Source: Takakia lepidozioides
Taxonomy: Eukaryota > Streptophyta > Takakiopsida > Takakiales > Takakiaceae
Assembly: GCA_030704615.1 (NCBI GenBank)
Contig: CM060731.1
Coordinates: 86,968,756-87,032,755 of the forward strand
Length of the DNA stretch: 64,000 nt
Direction of reading: 5' to 3'
Under the pieces are notes generated by a model. It had not been told where the DNA came from. It ran no database searches and worked only from the letters and a program-made list of their open reading frames with translations. Shown here piece by piece: positions 54,402 through 64,000 of the stretch. Both the position numbers and the translations under genes were made by a program. The first letter of the stretch is position 1, and each line of letters begins with the position of its first letter.

Positions 54402-54617
54402 GTGCAGGGTTTGTCCAAGGAAATCCCTACTGTGCAAGTGGTTTCCAAACCTGTGGCGGAGGTTCCAGTAGTGGAATGTAGGAGCACTGCAGCACCTGTG
54501 GAGGAAGAGGTTGTTCAGGAAGAGGATATGGTGGGAACATGGCCTGAATGGTTGGTGAAACATCACATTGTGGAGGATCAGGGAGAACAACAACAAGTTC
54601 ACCATGACGACCCATAG
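54402..54617 (+). pseudogene. continuation of the 3' ORF tail (element D)
   Basis: In phase after TAG 54399-54401, this encodes a Val/Glu-rich tail (TAAPVEEEVVQEEDMVGTWP) ending at TAG 54615-54617. It has no independent domain. Confidence 0.5.
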
Positions 54618-54625
54618 CAGGCCAT

Positions 54626-55671
54626 GCTTATGAGTTCCATAAGCAGGACACTCAATTTGTTGGGCATTTATGGGAATCTACACAATTGGCAGTTTTGAGG
54701 GAGGAACTCAAGAAGGAGTTTGAGGCTAGAATTGCCACCGAGTGTGCAAACAAGGTAGATGAAGAGGCCAACCTCAAGTTGCAAAAAGAATTGGAGGACA
54801 CAAAGGCTGCCTTGCAGTTGGCTAAGGGAGATTTGATTGAAGCAGGTTTCGAGCAGGACAAGTTGCATGAAGCACATAAGCAACAATTATACCAGTTGCA
54901 GGTGAAGCATGAGGGCAAGTTGCAGGAAATGAACGTGCTATATACAGAGTTGGAGGCAGTTCATCAGAGAATGACCATACAGTGTGCTGCACTAACAACT
55001 GCTCTGGAGCAAACTGCATTAGAAGTTAACAAACAAGGGGAGGGATGTACGATGGCAGAAGCTGAGATAATAGAGCAAGGGAAACTCATTGTTGATTTGA
55101 AGGCTAAAATCTGTCGCAATGAGGATACTTTCCAACAGTACAGTCAGGTTGAGGCTGACCAGGAGAGGTATATCGTGGAGTTGCAGCAAACACTCATGGT
55201 CAATAGAAATGAACTCTCTGTGGCTAACAAGGCTTGGAAGAAAGCCAATAATCTGGCTGCTGCCTATGCGGGCCTGGTTGAACCTCATGCGAAGCGCCTG
55301 GAGGCTTTACAGCAGCAGTTAGATGTGTACAGACTCAAGGAGGAGTAGACTCTCAGAGGTGCCACACATGACTTGGTGGATAATCACCTTATGCAGGTAT
55401 GATTAGCACAAGGGCCGGTAGAAGGCAAAGCACCAAGGAAGCTCACCCAATGAGAGATGAATGATATCAGATTGCAGGTACAAAACGTTACCACAACTAC
55501 TATAGACAATGTCTAGAGTAGGATAGCGGAGTTACAGGATGATGTGGAAAGCCTCCAGACTCAAGTGGATGACCTGAGTTCAAATATTGACAAGAGAGTC
55601 TTTGTTCCTGAGGAGCAGCTGATGGCTACTTATTTGCATGCCATGACTCTGATTTTTCAGTCTTCTTCGTA
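54626..55671 (+). pseudogene. extra 3' ORF, coiled-coil part (element D)
   Basis: A long heptad-rich frame (LREELKKEFEARIATECANK, LKLQKELEDTKAALQLAKGD, LQQTLMVNRNELSVANKAW). It is interrupted by TAG 55346-55348 and a few later stops, but the same phase resumes with RIAELQDDVESLQTQVDDLS and ends at TAG 55669-55671. It corresponds to the intact coiled coil of the 34093-35964 ORF of element G. Confidence 0.65.
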
Positions 55672-56816
55672 GGGGTGCAGGAGATGCTAGTGGTAGAAGG
55701 GCCAGTGGTGCCAATACCACAGCAGGTGCCTGTGCAAGTAGCTGACCCAGTTGCTACTATGGCAAAGCCACAGCCTGAGGTTTGGGGGGATGCTGCTTTT
55801 AACCCACCTAGGACTCCTGGTGCACGGGAGTACAGTCGGGCTATGATTATGTCCTTCAACCAAATTCCCATTGTGCTGGATTTGGCTTGGAAGGAATTTA
55901 GTCCTCCGCAGTCGTTGGCACATCATTACCAGATCATGCGCATTTGGTTGCCAATGGCAACTCGGACTAAGGTTCTTCCAAACAATCGACCCATTAAGGA
56001 TCATCACTTTGCAAGGTATTGGTCTGAGGCAGGCACCATGCTGAAGGAATTAATTGTCTTCCAAGTTGTACATGGGTACATCTATACCAAGACCAAGGAG
56101 GTATCTAGTATTGTCATGGGCTGTGGATTATACTATGCTGCTTGTTTCATGGCACGTTTTCACATTGAGCAGCAGAAGATGCAATCACGATTTCTGAGCT
56201 ATTCCAGTGGGGATCATTGGGTCTTATCTTCAGTGCCACCTCATATGTACCTGTATGATGCAAAAGTTATGATGCAGAAGGATTCTCAACTTCATTCCTG
56301 GTTTAATTTGGCTTGAAACAACTTGACAATGGAGAAATTTGGCCCTGATGATATTTTCTATAAAGGACATGAAGCCTGGAAATACTTAACACTGTTCCAA
56401 AGTCATTGGCACACCTCTCACTTATACGGCTAAGGAGTTCAGGGCGTTCACTCATTTTGCTTGCATGCGCTTACAGCAAGTAGTACAGTTTAAGCTTCCA
56501 GACATGGTGGGCCAACATTGTATGCCATGTAGGATTCCGGAGAAGCCACTTAAAGTTCGTCCGTACTGGTTCTTCAGGGGATTCTTTTGACATGGCAGAG
56601 GACTATGCACTCCAGATGGCAGAGAAGAAACGACGGGGATCTCCTATGCCTGAGCGGTTACCTCGTTATCAACCACAGGAGGGTCAGACATTTCCAGGTA
56701 GTACTCAATCGCCTCCATCAGCCAGTGACAGGGCTCGAGCTCGCACATAGAGTCCTTCACGAGACTCTCACCGTCAGAAGGGTGTTCGCCACAACGGTTT
56801 GCTGATCCTAAACAGT
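55672..56816 (+). pseudogene. extra 3' ORF, helical domain and tail (element D)
   Basis: In a frame shifted from the coiled coil: a proline-rich linker (GPVVPIPQQVPVQVADPVA), then the helical domain (AREYSRAMIMSFNQIPIVLD, QIMRIWLPMATRTKVLPNN, FARYWSEAGTMLKELIVFQV, SSIVMGCGLYYAACFMARFH) to TGA 56314-56316. Homology to element G's C-terminal part continues in changing frames (VVQFKLPDMVGQHCMPCRIP, MAEKKRRGSPMPERLPRY) to about 56816. At least two stops and two frame changes. Confidence 0.6.
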
Positions 56817-56839
56817 AAACCGTGAGGACACGACTTTTT

Positions 56840-56853
56840 GAGAGGGAGAGGGG
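56840..56853 (+). other. polypurine tract of element D
   Basis: GAGAGGGAGAGGGG, 3 bp before the TG (56857) that opens the presumed 3' LTR. Confidence 0.7.
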
Positions 56854-56856
56854 TAA

Positions 56857-57755
56857 TGTTAGAGGGCTTCTTGGGACTTAGACGCTTTTACGGGTTCTGT
56901 GGGGTACCCTTAATTTTGCGCAAACTTACGGATGGTAGACTGAGACCAACATGAGCCTTAGGGGAGGCTTTAGGGGGGGTAGACAGCCAAACATAGCCAG
57001 TCACAACCCGTCACAGTCCAACACAACCAGTCACAGCCCGACACAGCTTTACACAGCCAAACACAGCTCGACACAGTCACAGCTCGACACAGCTTGGCAC
57101 AGCCTGTCATAGCGTACATAGGGAACGGTTATCATGGACAGGGAATGACTGTGTGGGAACGACATCTACAGAGGAAACATGTTACTTCAGGGGTGACAGT
57201 TAGTTAGTTAGGTGGTTAGAACATCTTGCGGATAGATTAGGCAGGGCGGCAACATGAGGGGGATCACTTCACGGGATCACTTCTTGGAGAGCGCGACTTG
57301 GTCAGGGAAAGAGGAGACGAAACGGAGAGCGGAAACAGTGAAGAGGAGAGGATGACTTGATTGAGGCTTAATTCATGCAAGCTGTAGAATCATACTGTAG
57401 GGTAGATTAGGGACACCATGGCAGAGGCCTGATACCTGATTAATCTTAATCTGATACTCAATCGATACAATCATACTGTGTAGAGAGATATGAGAGAAGC
57501 TATGGAATGAATGAATGCATGATTGAATAGAACTTGGTAGATACTGAAGCAATCTGATGCTTCAGTATATACAATAAGATAAATTGATAACATGAAGGCA
57601 AGAATGAATACAAATAGGAAGCACAACCATGATTCACTAACTGTAGGTCATGACTGATTGTTCTGAGCGGGCTGAGTGCTTAGAGATATCCAACTCTTCT
57701 ATCTTGGAGTTTCCACCTCAGATAGCAAAGGGATGGGTGAGTAAAAGCCGCTCGA
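56857..57755 (+). repeat. 3' LTR of element D (right end uncertain)
   Basis: Begins TGTTAGAGGGC after the polypurine tract. It contains another CACAGCC-type array at about 56990-57115 and a stem-loop TACTGAAGC/GCTTCAGTA near 57540-57568. There is no second copy in the window, because the element's 5' end is missing, so the right edge before the next repeat at 57758 is a guess. Confidence 0.5.
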
Positions 57756-57757
57756 CA

Positions 57758-57962
57758 CACGTACTATAATCGTGTAGCCTCGGGACGAAGTCGTAGTGCG
57801 GTTTCAGCGTGTTCCCGTACCTCAGGCCAGCATTCCAAGGCGGACCCAATTGTAGCGATTGGGGTGCATGGTTAGTTCAAGGATATCTTCCTAGTCAAAA
57901 AGGGTTCAAGGTGAACCCTTGCTCAAGGTGATGCCAAAAAGCGGCATCATGAGCGGTCGCAA
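57758..57962 (+). repeat. inverted copy of the element A LTR segment (1-205)
   Basis: From CACGTACTATAATCGTG to GAGCGGTCGCAA it is the reverse complement of positions 1-205 with scattered differences, so it is a plus-oriented LTR piece of element A's family. The homology probably continues rightward into sequence that lies outside the window for copy A. Confidence 0.8.
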
Positions 57963-58110
57963 ACAATGTTGTTGCAGTAAGGCGATTCGATCCTCGGGGA
58001 GGATCATTCCTTGGCCTTGAAAAGGGCCAAGAAGAGTGCACTGGGTGGAGCTTGAGAAGCTCCACCCTTGGCCGGGACTTGGATGAAGTCGGCCGAACTA
58101 GCTAGTGGAG
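57895..58110. repeat. run of strong stem-loops in an LTR-like region
   Basis: Successive hairpins: AAGGGTTCA/TGAACCCTT (57899-57919), ATGCC/GGCAT (57931-57947), GATCCTC/GAGGATC (57990-58004), TTGGCC/GGCCAA (58012-58030) and GTGGAGCTT/AAGCTCCAC (58046-58066). That is five within about 170 bp. Possibly a structured transcript leader or packaging region. Confidence 0.65.
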
Positions 58111-58260
58111 AGTAGAGTCAAGTGGGGGTTTGGTTCTTTGCCATGGGACGCCATGGTACGGAAACAAACTCCTTGATGTGGGACGCCACAACTTGGATGT
58201 TAGTTTCCACAAAAAGGGACAAGTCAATGAGGACATCGACTCCTCATTTGTAGGGGTGTG

Positions 58261-58455
58261 TGTCGCGACCCTTTGCCTTGAGGGCGGGGGGTCGGGACAC
58301 AAGAAGGGCTGCCCCTATGGTGAGGGCAGCGGCAGCAAATCGGAAAGGGGGCTGAAGCACCCTTGAGTGCCGAAGGCACTCAAGGAGGCGGTGGCGCTCA
58401 CTAGGTGGGCAAACCGGGTGGCAGTGGTGGGGGCTCCACGAGGGGTGGTGGTAGC
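58261..58455. repeat. dispersed hairpin-rich repeat R1, copy c (partial)
   Basis: Same orientation as 37869-38243, starting TGTCGCGACC and keeping the CCTTGAGTGCC/GGCACTCAAGG stem near 58361-58385. It diverges after about 58405, then regains CTCCACGAGGGGTGGTGGTAG at 58435-58455. Confidence 0.7.
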
Positions 58456-58492
58456 GTTGGGAGTAGTAACCCCGAGAACGGCCATCGCCTTC

Positions 58493-59040
58493 GAGCATAG
58501 GGCACGTGCCTGAGGAACATAACGAGCCATCTGTAGTAACGCAGTACAACATACCCATTGTGGAGACAAGAGTGTCGGAGTCACAGTGGAGAATTGCAAG
58601 GACATTGCCGGCATTTCGAGGGAAGTGCTGCGCAATCCGGATGGATACAAGAGCACGTTGTGGTGAGATGATTCGGAGGAACCCACACGGTGTTGTACCT
58701 GCACCTTGTTTCGACCACCAGCGACAGCGACAGATTTTTGACTCCCAGATTTTCTCACGCCACAACGCAGATGTTTTGGTTCTGTAGGCATGACATAATG
58801 ACTTGTGTATTTGGCAAGCCCAAGCACGGGATTCAGGGAATGCCAGAGCCTCCAGGCGTCTGGCCTATTGCACCGAGTTGCAACCTCTCTCAGAATGAGG
58901 CGGATGCTCTTTCTGCAGCAGGATTTTGAATGGTGCAACGCACAGACGTCCCGACCCACCTATTTCCAGTTCCTCAGACCTAGCCATTGCAGACTGCGAG
59001 GTCCAGTAGAGACGGATTGGACAATTTTGCACATCCCACG
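58493..59040 (+). pseudogene. second copy of the MULE-like relic's C-terminal tail
   Basis: Inverted relative to 11478-11985 and clearly homologous. It encodes PEEHNEPSVVTQYNIPIVET, AFRGKCCAIRMDTRARCGEM, FWFCRHDIMTCVFGKPKHGI and CNLSQNEADALSAAGF in two or three phases. Conservation at the amino-acid level between two decayed copies suggests this was a real protein segment. Family unresolved. Confidence 0.5.
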
Positions 59041-59189
59041 ATGCGATTCGGAAGAGTGAAGAGACGACACCCTCCCAACAAGTTGAATGAGACTCGGATT
59101 GCCAATGCTCTTGGGATGGCTTGCACTATTCAGAGCTCCGTGGACGTACCCGCACCCGGCCTTGGGCGTTGTTTATTGGATGGCAACGG

Positions 59190-60430
59190 CCGGTTCAGCT
59201 GTACCAGATTGTTACTGGGTTCAGCCAATTTCAATCACAAATGGAATAGAAAATGGAGCATCGTTCTTAATGCTAGAATTCAATGGAAACAGGTCTGGAA
59301 GGATATCTGGCGCAAGGATAGGACATCTAAAGTCTCAACCTTCTTATGGAAATTAGCTAACAGGATTCTACCAATGGCAACCCGTTGGCAACAAGAGTTT
59401 GGAGATTAATGGCAGCCTTTTATTCTAATTGGTCGCCAGTGGGCTGTCCATCACCTCTACTGCTGCTCGGAATGGGGCCAAGGCCACCTGTGGAGCTCTT
59501 GCCCAGTGTGGTCTTGCATCCAGGCTCATACGTTGTGGTCTCTTTCGAAGTCCACGTGTTCATAGGTTCGAGGGCAAGTGCCCCAGCATCAGATCATTGT
59601 TGCATAAATTTTTTGCAGATCTGATGACTGAGGGGTTCAAAACGTGGGGGTCTTTGCTTGCAACATGTGACAGGTGCAGTGAGAGGAGGCGGCACCAGCT
59701 CATTGCTTCCTTTGACCTCTCCTGGGGGAAGGATCATATCCTCTGCACCAGAACTTCAGATTCAACCATTACCTGGCACTATGTCCTCCCCGATCAATGG
59801 CAAATCCCTGATGGGCTCTGCGGATGCAGAAGTCAACTGGAGGCACCGGAAGCAACGAATCCCGAGGGCCAAGACGCAGCTGGATTTCATAGCAGATGCC
59901 TGCTAGATCATTCTGGTCCTTTGGAGTGCTTCAGGGTGTCACAGATTGCAGGGGTCTTTGTTACACCTCTTTGTTTCGGTTCATTGTCTCCATGTGATGG
60001 GTTTCCTCTTCTAGCATTGGAGGTTAGGCTTGCTTAGTCACTGGTCTGTCTGTCCTTTGGCTTAGGCATTGGCATCATTTTGGGGTGAGCAGCCCGTTCT
60101 TCCGAGTCTGCCATTCAGTCATCCTCGACACTTCATCTGTCTGCCTGTTATCAACTCATCTCCCTCTCGGATCTCTCTGGCCAAGCTTGGCTGTTGGTTT
60201 CCTAGTTTTTGGCTTTGTCTGAATCTCTTTTCAACTAGAGCTAATATCTCCAGCGTTGTGTCGCTGGGTATTCTTCGGACTTAATCTTTCTCTATTTGTT
60301 AGTCTCCGGGTTGTTCCCCATGCGCTCATGCCTTCACGGTCCCCAGAGGTTATTTTTTCCTCTTGTATCTCTCTCCATTTAATAAATATTCCAGGGCCTA
60401 ACCCCCTGTTCTCCAAAAAAATAAAAAATC
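59190..60430 (+). pseudogene. LINE (non-LTR retrotransposon) 3' end relic
   Basis: 59220-59409 encodes NHKWNRKWSIVLNARIQWKQ, then VWKDIWRKDRTSKVSTFLWK and LANRILPMATRW, the typical start of the zinc-binding segment that ends plant LINE RT proteins (W--iW----P-Kv--FlWk). Reading then decays; a frame to 60037 may be the remaining C-terminal part. The segment ends near 60412-60428 with CAAAAAAATAAAAAATC, like a short LINE A-rich tail. Confidence 0.6.
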
Positions 60431-60849
60431 CAATTCTAACTACCCAATTATTCATCCCATTTGGCATCCAATTAATAATCGAATTCTAAGTCTAGCTTAC
60501 AATTTATCATCCAATTTTATTTTGTCCATCCCTAATTTCTCATCCAATTCTACCCAATTTACATCCAATTGGATGATTTTGCAATTTTACTCAATAAAAG
60601 CCCAAATAATTCTATATTCAGATTTCAATGTCTTCTACTTAGCTTTCTAAACATCGTTCTAACCAAATAGAAAAATAACTATTATTCTACAAACCTTCTA
60701 ACCCCCCTTGTGGAATGGCTCGCAAACAATGCATTTTTTGGATCTTGGGGCGACCTCTAGCAGAGCTGGATTTTGACCCTATGGAATGGTCTTGGAAATT
60801 CACTAGGTCACCATAGCTTTTCTTTAGCTACACTACCAAAAAGGGCTAC

Positions 60850-61110
60850 ATGGCACTCTCTAACTTTCAATGCTTGAAGAACAAATGGGAAGCCCGATGG
60901 GAACTCTATGGATTTCTAAACAAAAACTGGTCTACTATCTGGGGCTCTGTTTGGATTAAAACACGCCCGGCGAAGATTGTAGCGTTTCTTTGGCAGGTGG
61001 TCAATATTGTGCTTAAAGTGGGTGATTGGCTACAATTCCAGGAAACACTCCTTTGTGACTGTTGTGCAGCAGGTATCATGGAGTCTATAGAGCATTGTAG
61101 ACAAATTTGT
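60850..61110 (+). pseudogene. LINE RT zinc-binding fragment
   Basis: The frame has WSTIWGSVWIKTRPAKIVAF, then LWQVVNIVLKVGDWL and CDCCAAGIMESIEHC, matching the W..iW....P.Ki..FlW and C..C...ES..H pattern of the LINE RT zinc domain. Independent of, and truncated relative to, the relic at 59190. Confidence 0.65.
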
Positions 61111-61580
61111 CTATAGAGCATTGCAAAGGTGTTCCCCGGAGTGGTTTCGAACACCCAGTCGATTCGGAAAAGACACGATTCCTTCTAGTGTAGAGCCCCG
61201 TGGAGATGAACTGAAAGGATAAGAACGCGTCCACAGTGGGCTGCACAAGCTGCCTAGCCAGGCCATAAATCAGTGGATCGTGATTCCGGAACGGTGAGAT
61301 GGTGAACAAACCAAGCGAGATGACGCGGAAGTGCAGGTGCCACGGGCGCGGGGCTGACGTGGGGTCCCAACATCTTTTCTGAACATCCGCCACGGGCCTG
61401 TGAACGGAACGGTTGAAGGGATAAAAAAGGGTATAATGAACCATTTAAGCGGTCCAGTCTAGGTGTCATGATGTTTTCCTGCTTCCGCTGTGGCTCATGT
61501 AGCATCGAAACTGGACTGACGGGTCATATGATTAAGGGGGAATGTATAGATCTATCATGGGTGGTGAAACAGGGCCCCCA
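61111..61580 (+). repeat. probable 5' LTR of element F (boundaries approximate)
   Basis: Ends CCCCCA, 4 bp before the primer-binding site. The left edge may be near the TGTCTATAGAGC at 61109, beside a direct repeat of TCTATAGAGCATTG (61085 and 61111). The other LTR is outside the window, so it cannot be confirmed. Confidence 0.4.
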
Positions 61581-61584
61581 TTTT

Positions 61585-61596
61585 TGGTATCAGAGC
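61585..61596 (+). other. primer-binding site, initiator-Met tRNA type (element F)
   Basis: TGGTATCAGAGC on the plus strand upstream of the pre-gag modules and gag. Confidence 0.88.
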
Positions 61597-61647
61597 TGCT
61601 GATCGCGGCCATTCGAGTTCAAGCTGGCGGACCAAAGGGCTGTCGAT

Positions 61648-62571
61648 ATGGTCTCACAATGGATGCATATGTCTAACTATACTACACGAACACCAGATAT
61701 TGGTGACTTGGTTTTGTGTATAGAGAGTTTTGGTCGCATCTCATTTGCAGGTTTGAATCCGATGTCTCCTTACTGTACACCAGATGATATAGCAGTTCGA
61801 ATTGTGCATACGGGAGGTGGTACATACGCTAAAACATGGATTCTATGTCATGATAGGCACACCTGGGCAGATGCAGAAATAGCTGCGATAGACCACACTA
61901 GTCATGTCCGATCAGTCCATTTCGGATGACGAGTTTGAGTTTAGAAATCATCCGATAGAGCATACACTAGAAGACGTTGATCCCGAGTTGGCAGCACTGC
62001 ATAGGCTTCTCGAACCCGGGGATATCTTTGTGGATCTCAGGCCAACTGGCAACACTAGGTACACTTTTTGGACAACAGGGAATATAGTTGAGTGTAAGGA
62101 AGGAGATGTGCTGATTAGAGTAGAGCACTAAGGTTACAAATCAAGAATGTTGGTTTGGGAGTTGATCGATACGATCGGTAGAGGTAGAGAGTGGATGGTG
62201 ACCAAGAGAGAGATTTTGTCTTACGAAAATAGTTTGAGAGGAATTGTTAGGCACTGACGGGTCTGGTAAGACATGCCAAGTTTGGATCAGGCTGTAGTTT
62301 CTGATCATCCAGATTTAGGAGATGTATTGATCACTTATAGCATAGATTAACGTCATATACTAACCCAAGGCCATCATTCTTTCATCATCGTCAAAGAGCG
62401 CATAATGGTGACCTCTGTGTACGAGTCATACATGTTGGAAGTAGGGTCACTGTGGTTTTGTGGACAAGAGTAGCATATGAGTGGGTGATGGTTTCAGCAT
62501 TGTCAAGGAGAGTCACTGTGAGTGGAAGAGAAGAAGTGTTGCAAAATGGTAGCTGGCCGTCTAGGAACTAG
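61648..62571 (+). CDS. three tandem pre-gag modules (element F)
   Basis: Three successive frames each encode the same small module. Module 1, 61648-61929: IGDLVLCIESFGR, then DIAVRIVHTGGGTYAKTWIL. Module 2, ATG 61904 to TGA 62255-62257 with TAA 62129-62131 inside: EPGDIFVDLRPTG, EGDVLIRVEH, then MLVWELIDTIGRGREWMV. Module 3, ATG 62272 to TAG 62569-62571 with at least one stop and a frame change: LGDVLITYS, then NGDLCVRVIHVGSRVTVVLW and NGSWPS. Module 3 is closest to the single copy in element E. The repeated GD-l, then GD--vRV-H-G-----lW pattern defines the module. Family unknown. Modules 1 and 2 overlap by 26 nt. Confidence 0.6.
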
Positions 62572-62646
62572 ATCATCGTAAGTTTGAGTGTGAGAAGTAC
62601 ACACTCCGTTAACTAACACTAACTTTACTAACAATCCGTTTAAGAG

Positions 62647-64000
62647 ATGGCCAGTCCGTTGGGAGTCGATGCTCCATATTATGGTAGGGAGTCGGAGGAT
62701 GTCGTGGACTGGATCGAAAAATTACAGATGGCAAGTGATGTGAGGGATCTATCAGATGATAAAATATTCAAGGTAGCAAGGTTGAATCTGAAAGGAAAAG
62801 CTGATGACTGGTATCGGAGATAGAATCCGAAGTCAGTTGATTGGGATAAATTGCAAGTAGCAATGTTAGCAAAGTTCGGACGTGTGGATATGGCGGAGCT
62901 CAAGATGAAATTGGATGAGGTTAAGCAGGAACCAAAACAAAGGGTTCAGGCTTACTTCGATCATTTAAACAAACTCTTTGTCAAGGGACATATTCCCAAG
63001 CTAGAACAACATCAAAGATTTATGGGGGGTCTTAGGCATGAGATTATGAAGCTTATGCTAGGAACCAAATTTCAGAGTGTTGATGAGGCAGTGGAAACAA
63101 CTATACAGGTAGAAAGGGGATTATCCAAGATAGGGGAAACACCATTCGAGCCTTTGGAAGGAGAAGACGTGGGAGAGGTTTTGGTGACTGGCCCAGTTAA
63201 TAGACGCCTAGATGCACTCAATCTAACACTAAGCAAGTACTTGAAAAGAAGAGTGCATGTACCGAGGCTTCTGGTAGTCAGACTCCATTTCGTGGAATAC
63301 GTTTGTGCAACCTTTGCCAGCAAGAGGGTCAAGTGGCTGCGTTCTGCCCTACACAAAGGACTCCAGTGAAATGTGCAAAATGCAATCATTATGGTACTCA
63401 CAGGACAAAAATTGTGGAATCAGATGCACCTTTTGTAAGCTACTAGGGCACTTCGAACAGGACTGTAGGATGAAGAAAGAGCAAGGTACAAATGCATTGC
63501 CTTCTAACAATTTGCTTGAGATTATGTGTGATGATGAAGAGGCAGTCTTGGAACAGTTGAATCATCACGAGATCAAGGAGATACGTCGACTCCCAAGGGT
63601 ACGAACACCGGTGGCAACCCCTAATGCTAAGGGAGGTCCAAATTCACAAGGATATGGCTTCCTCACAAGAAGAAGTACCGGAGGAACAGGCAAGGACCTC
63701 TGGACAGTTTCTTTTCCCAAGAAGGTCTGAAAAATATCCAGAGCCAACGACAGGAAGGTCAAAAATACTAAATCATTTCTATAAAGGACGCATATCTATG
63801 TTACCGATGGATGTTATCATGCATGTACCAGGAGAGTTTGAGAAACTGAAGAGCTTGGTCAAGGTGGTGGAAAAGAGTAAGATGGGCGTTTTTTCAGCCA
63901 ATCGGGTTCAACAAGAGGTTAAACTAACAGAAAATACAAGAGACGCAGGCATGGAGGCTATATCTTATGCTTTCAATGGCAAGATAAAGGCTTTGCACGC
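62647..64000 (+). pseudogene. Gag - protease of element F (broken, runs off the window)
   Basis: ATG 62647 starts a Gag closely related to element E (DVVDWIEKLQMASDVRDLSD, RVQAYFDHLNKLFVKG). TAG 62821-62823 stands exactly where element E has Gln in WYRKQNP. Frame changes near 63270 and 63690 break the zinc-knuckle region (only CTFCKLLGHFEQDC is intact) and the linker. The last 260 bp continue in the third frame with ILNHFYKGRISMLPMDVIMH and VPGEFEKLKSLVKVVEK. The protease active site lies beyond the window. Confidence 0.85.

Noticed and set aside
54686-55348. Coiled-coil frame as a host cytoskeletal or motor protein
   Set aside because: It sits between an integrase and a polypurine tract/LTR and has a same-context relative at 34093-35964, so it belongs to the retrotransposon.
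40575-55671. Reassigned TAG (Gln) genetic code suggested by many in-frame TAG codons in element D
   Set aside because: The same element also has a TGA stop and frame changes, CAG is used normally, and only decayed copies show the TAGs; deamination explains it better.

Overview
This window looks like repeat-dominated nuclear DNA of a plant-lineage (streptophyte) eukaryote. Three primer-binding sites match the plant initiator-Met tRNA type, most of the sequence is nested Ty3/gypsy elements with LINE, CACTA-like and MULE-like relics, and the one clear host gene is a plant-like gamma-SNAP. A charophyte green alga such as Chara is my best guess, because cytosine methyltransferases have been reported inside retrotransposons of that group. 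That is inference; no database search was possible.

Layout. 1-5287 (- strand): a decayed Ty3/gypsy chromovirus. 5288-7813: dispersed and tandem repeats. 7814-8767 (-): gamma-SNAP. 8768-14576: AT-rich spacer, an unidentified coding relic and a MULE-like transposase relic. 14577-17137 (+): the 3' part of a gypsy element with an extra 3' ORF. 18505-19520: an array of short palindromes. 20020-31727 (-): an almost complete retrotransposon with identical 327-bp LTRs, encoding Gag, protease, a C5 DNA methyltransferase, RT, RNase H, integrase and a terminal PHD finger. 31728-36087 (-): an unknown ORF, an LTR and an intact copy of a second 3'-ORF type. 36005-39460 (-): RNase H, chromodomain and CACTA-transposase relics. 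40205-57700 (+): a large gypsy element (D) split by a younger 8.9-kb LTR element (E, 41608-50529). 57758-61110: hairpin-rich repeats and LINE relics. 61585-64000 (+): a third element (F), of the same family as E, running off the window.

The standout is the methyltransferase element. It combines a potential writer of DNA methylation (conserved motifs I, IV, VI and VIII) with a potential histone-tail reader (the PHD finger fused to the integrase). Its primer-binding site is complementary to 12 nt inside its own LTR, which suggests self-priming rather than tRNA priming. The LTRs are identical although the reading frame carries two frame changes and a stop, so the copy is young but was moved in trans, uses recoding, or has assembly errors.

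Two other little-described features recur in several elements. One is a pair of extra ORF types downstream of integrase: a zinc-knuckle/Athila-like protein and a coiled-coil plus helical-domain protein. The other is a small module encoded between the primer-binding site and gag, present once in E and three times in F.
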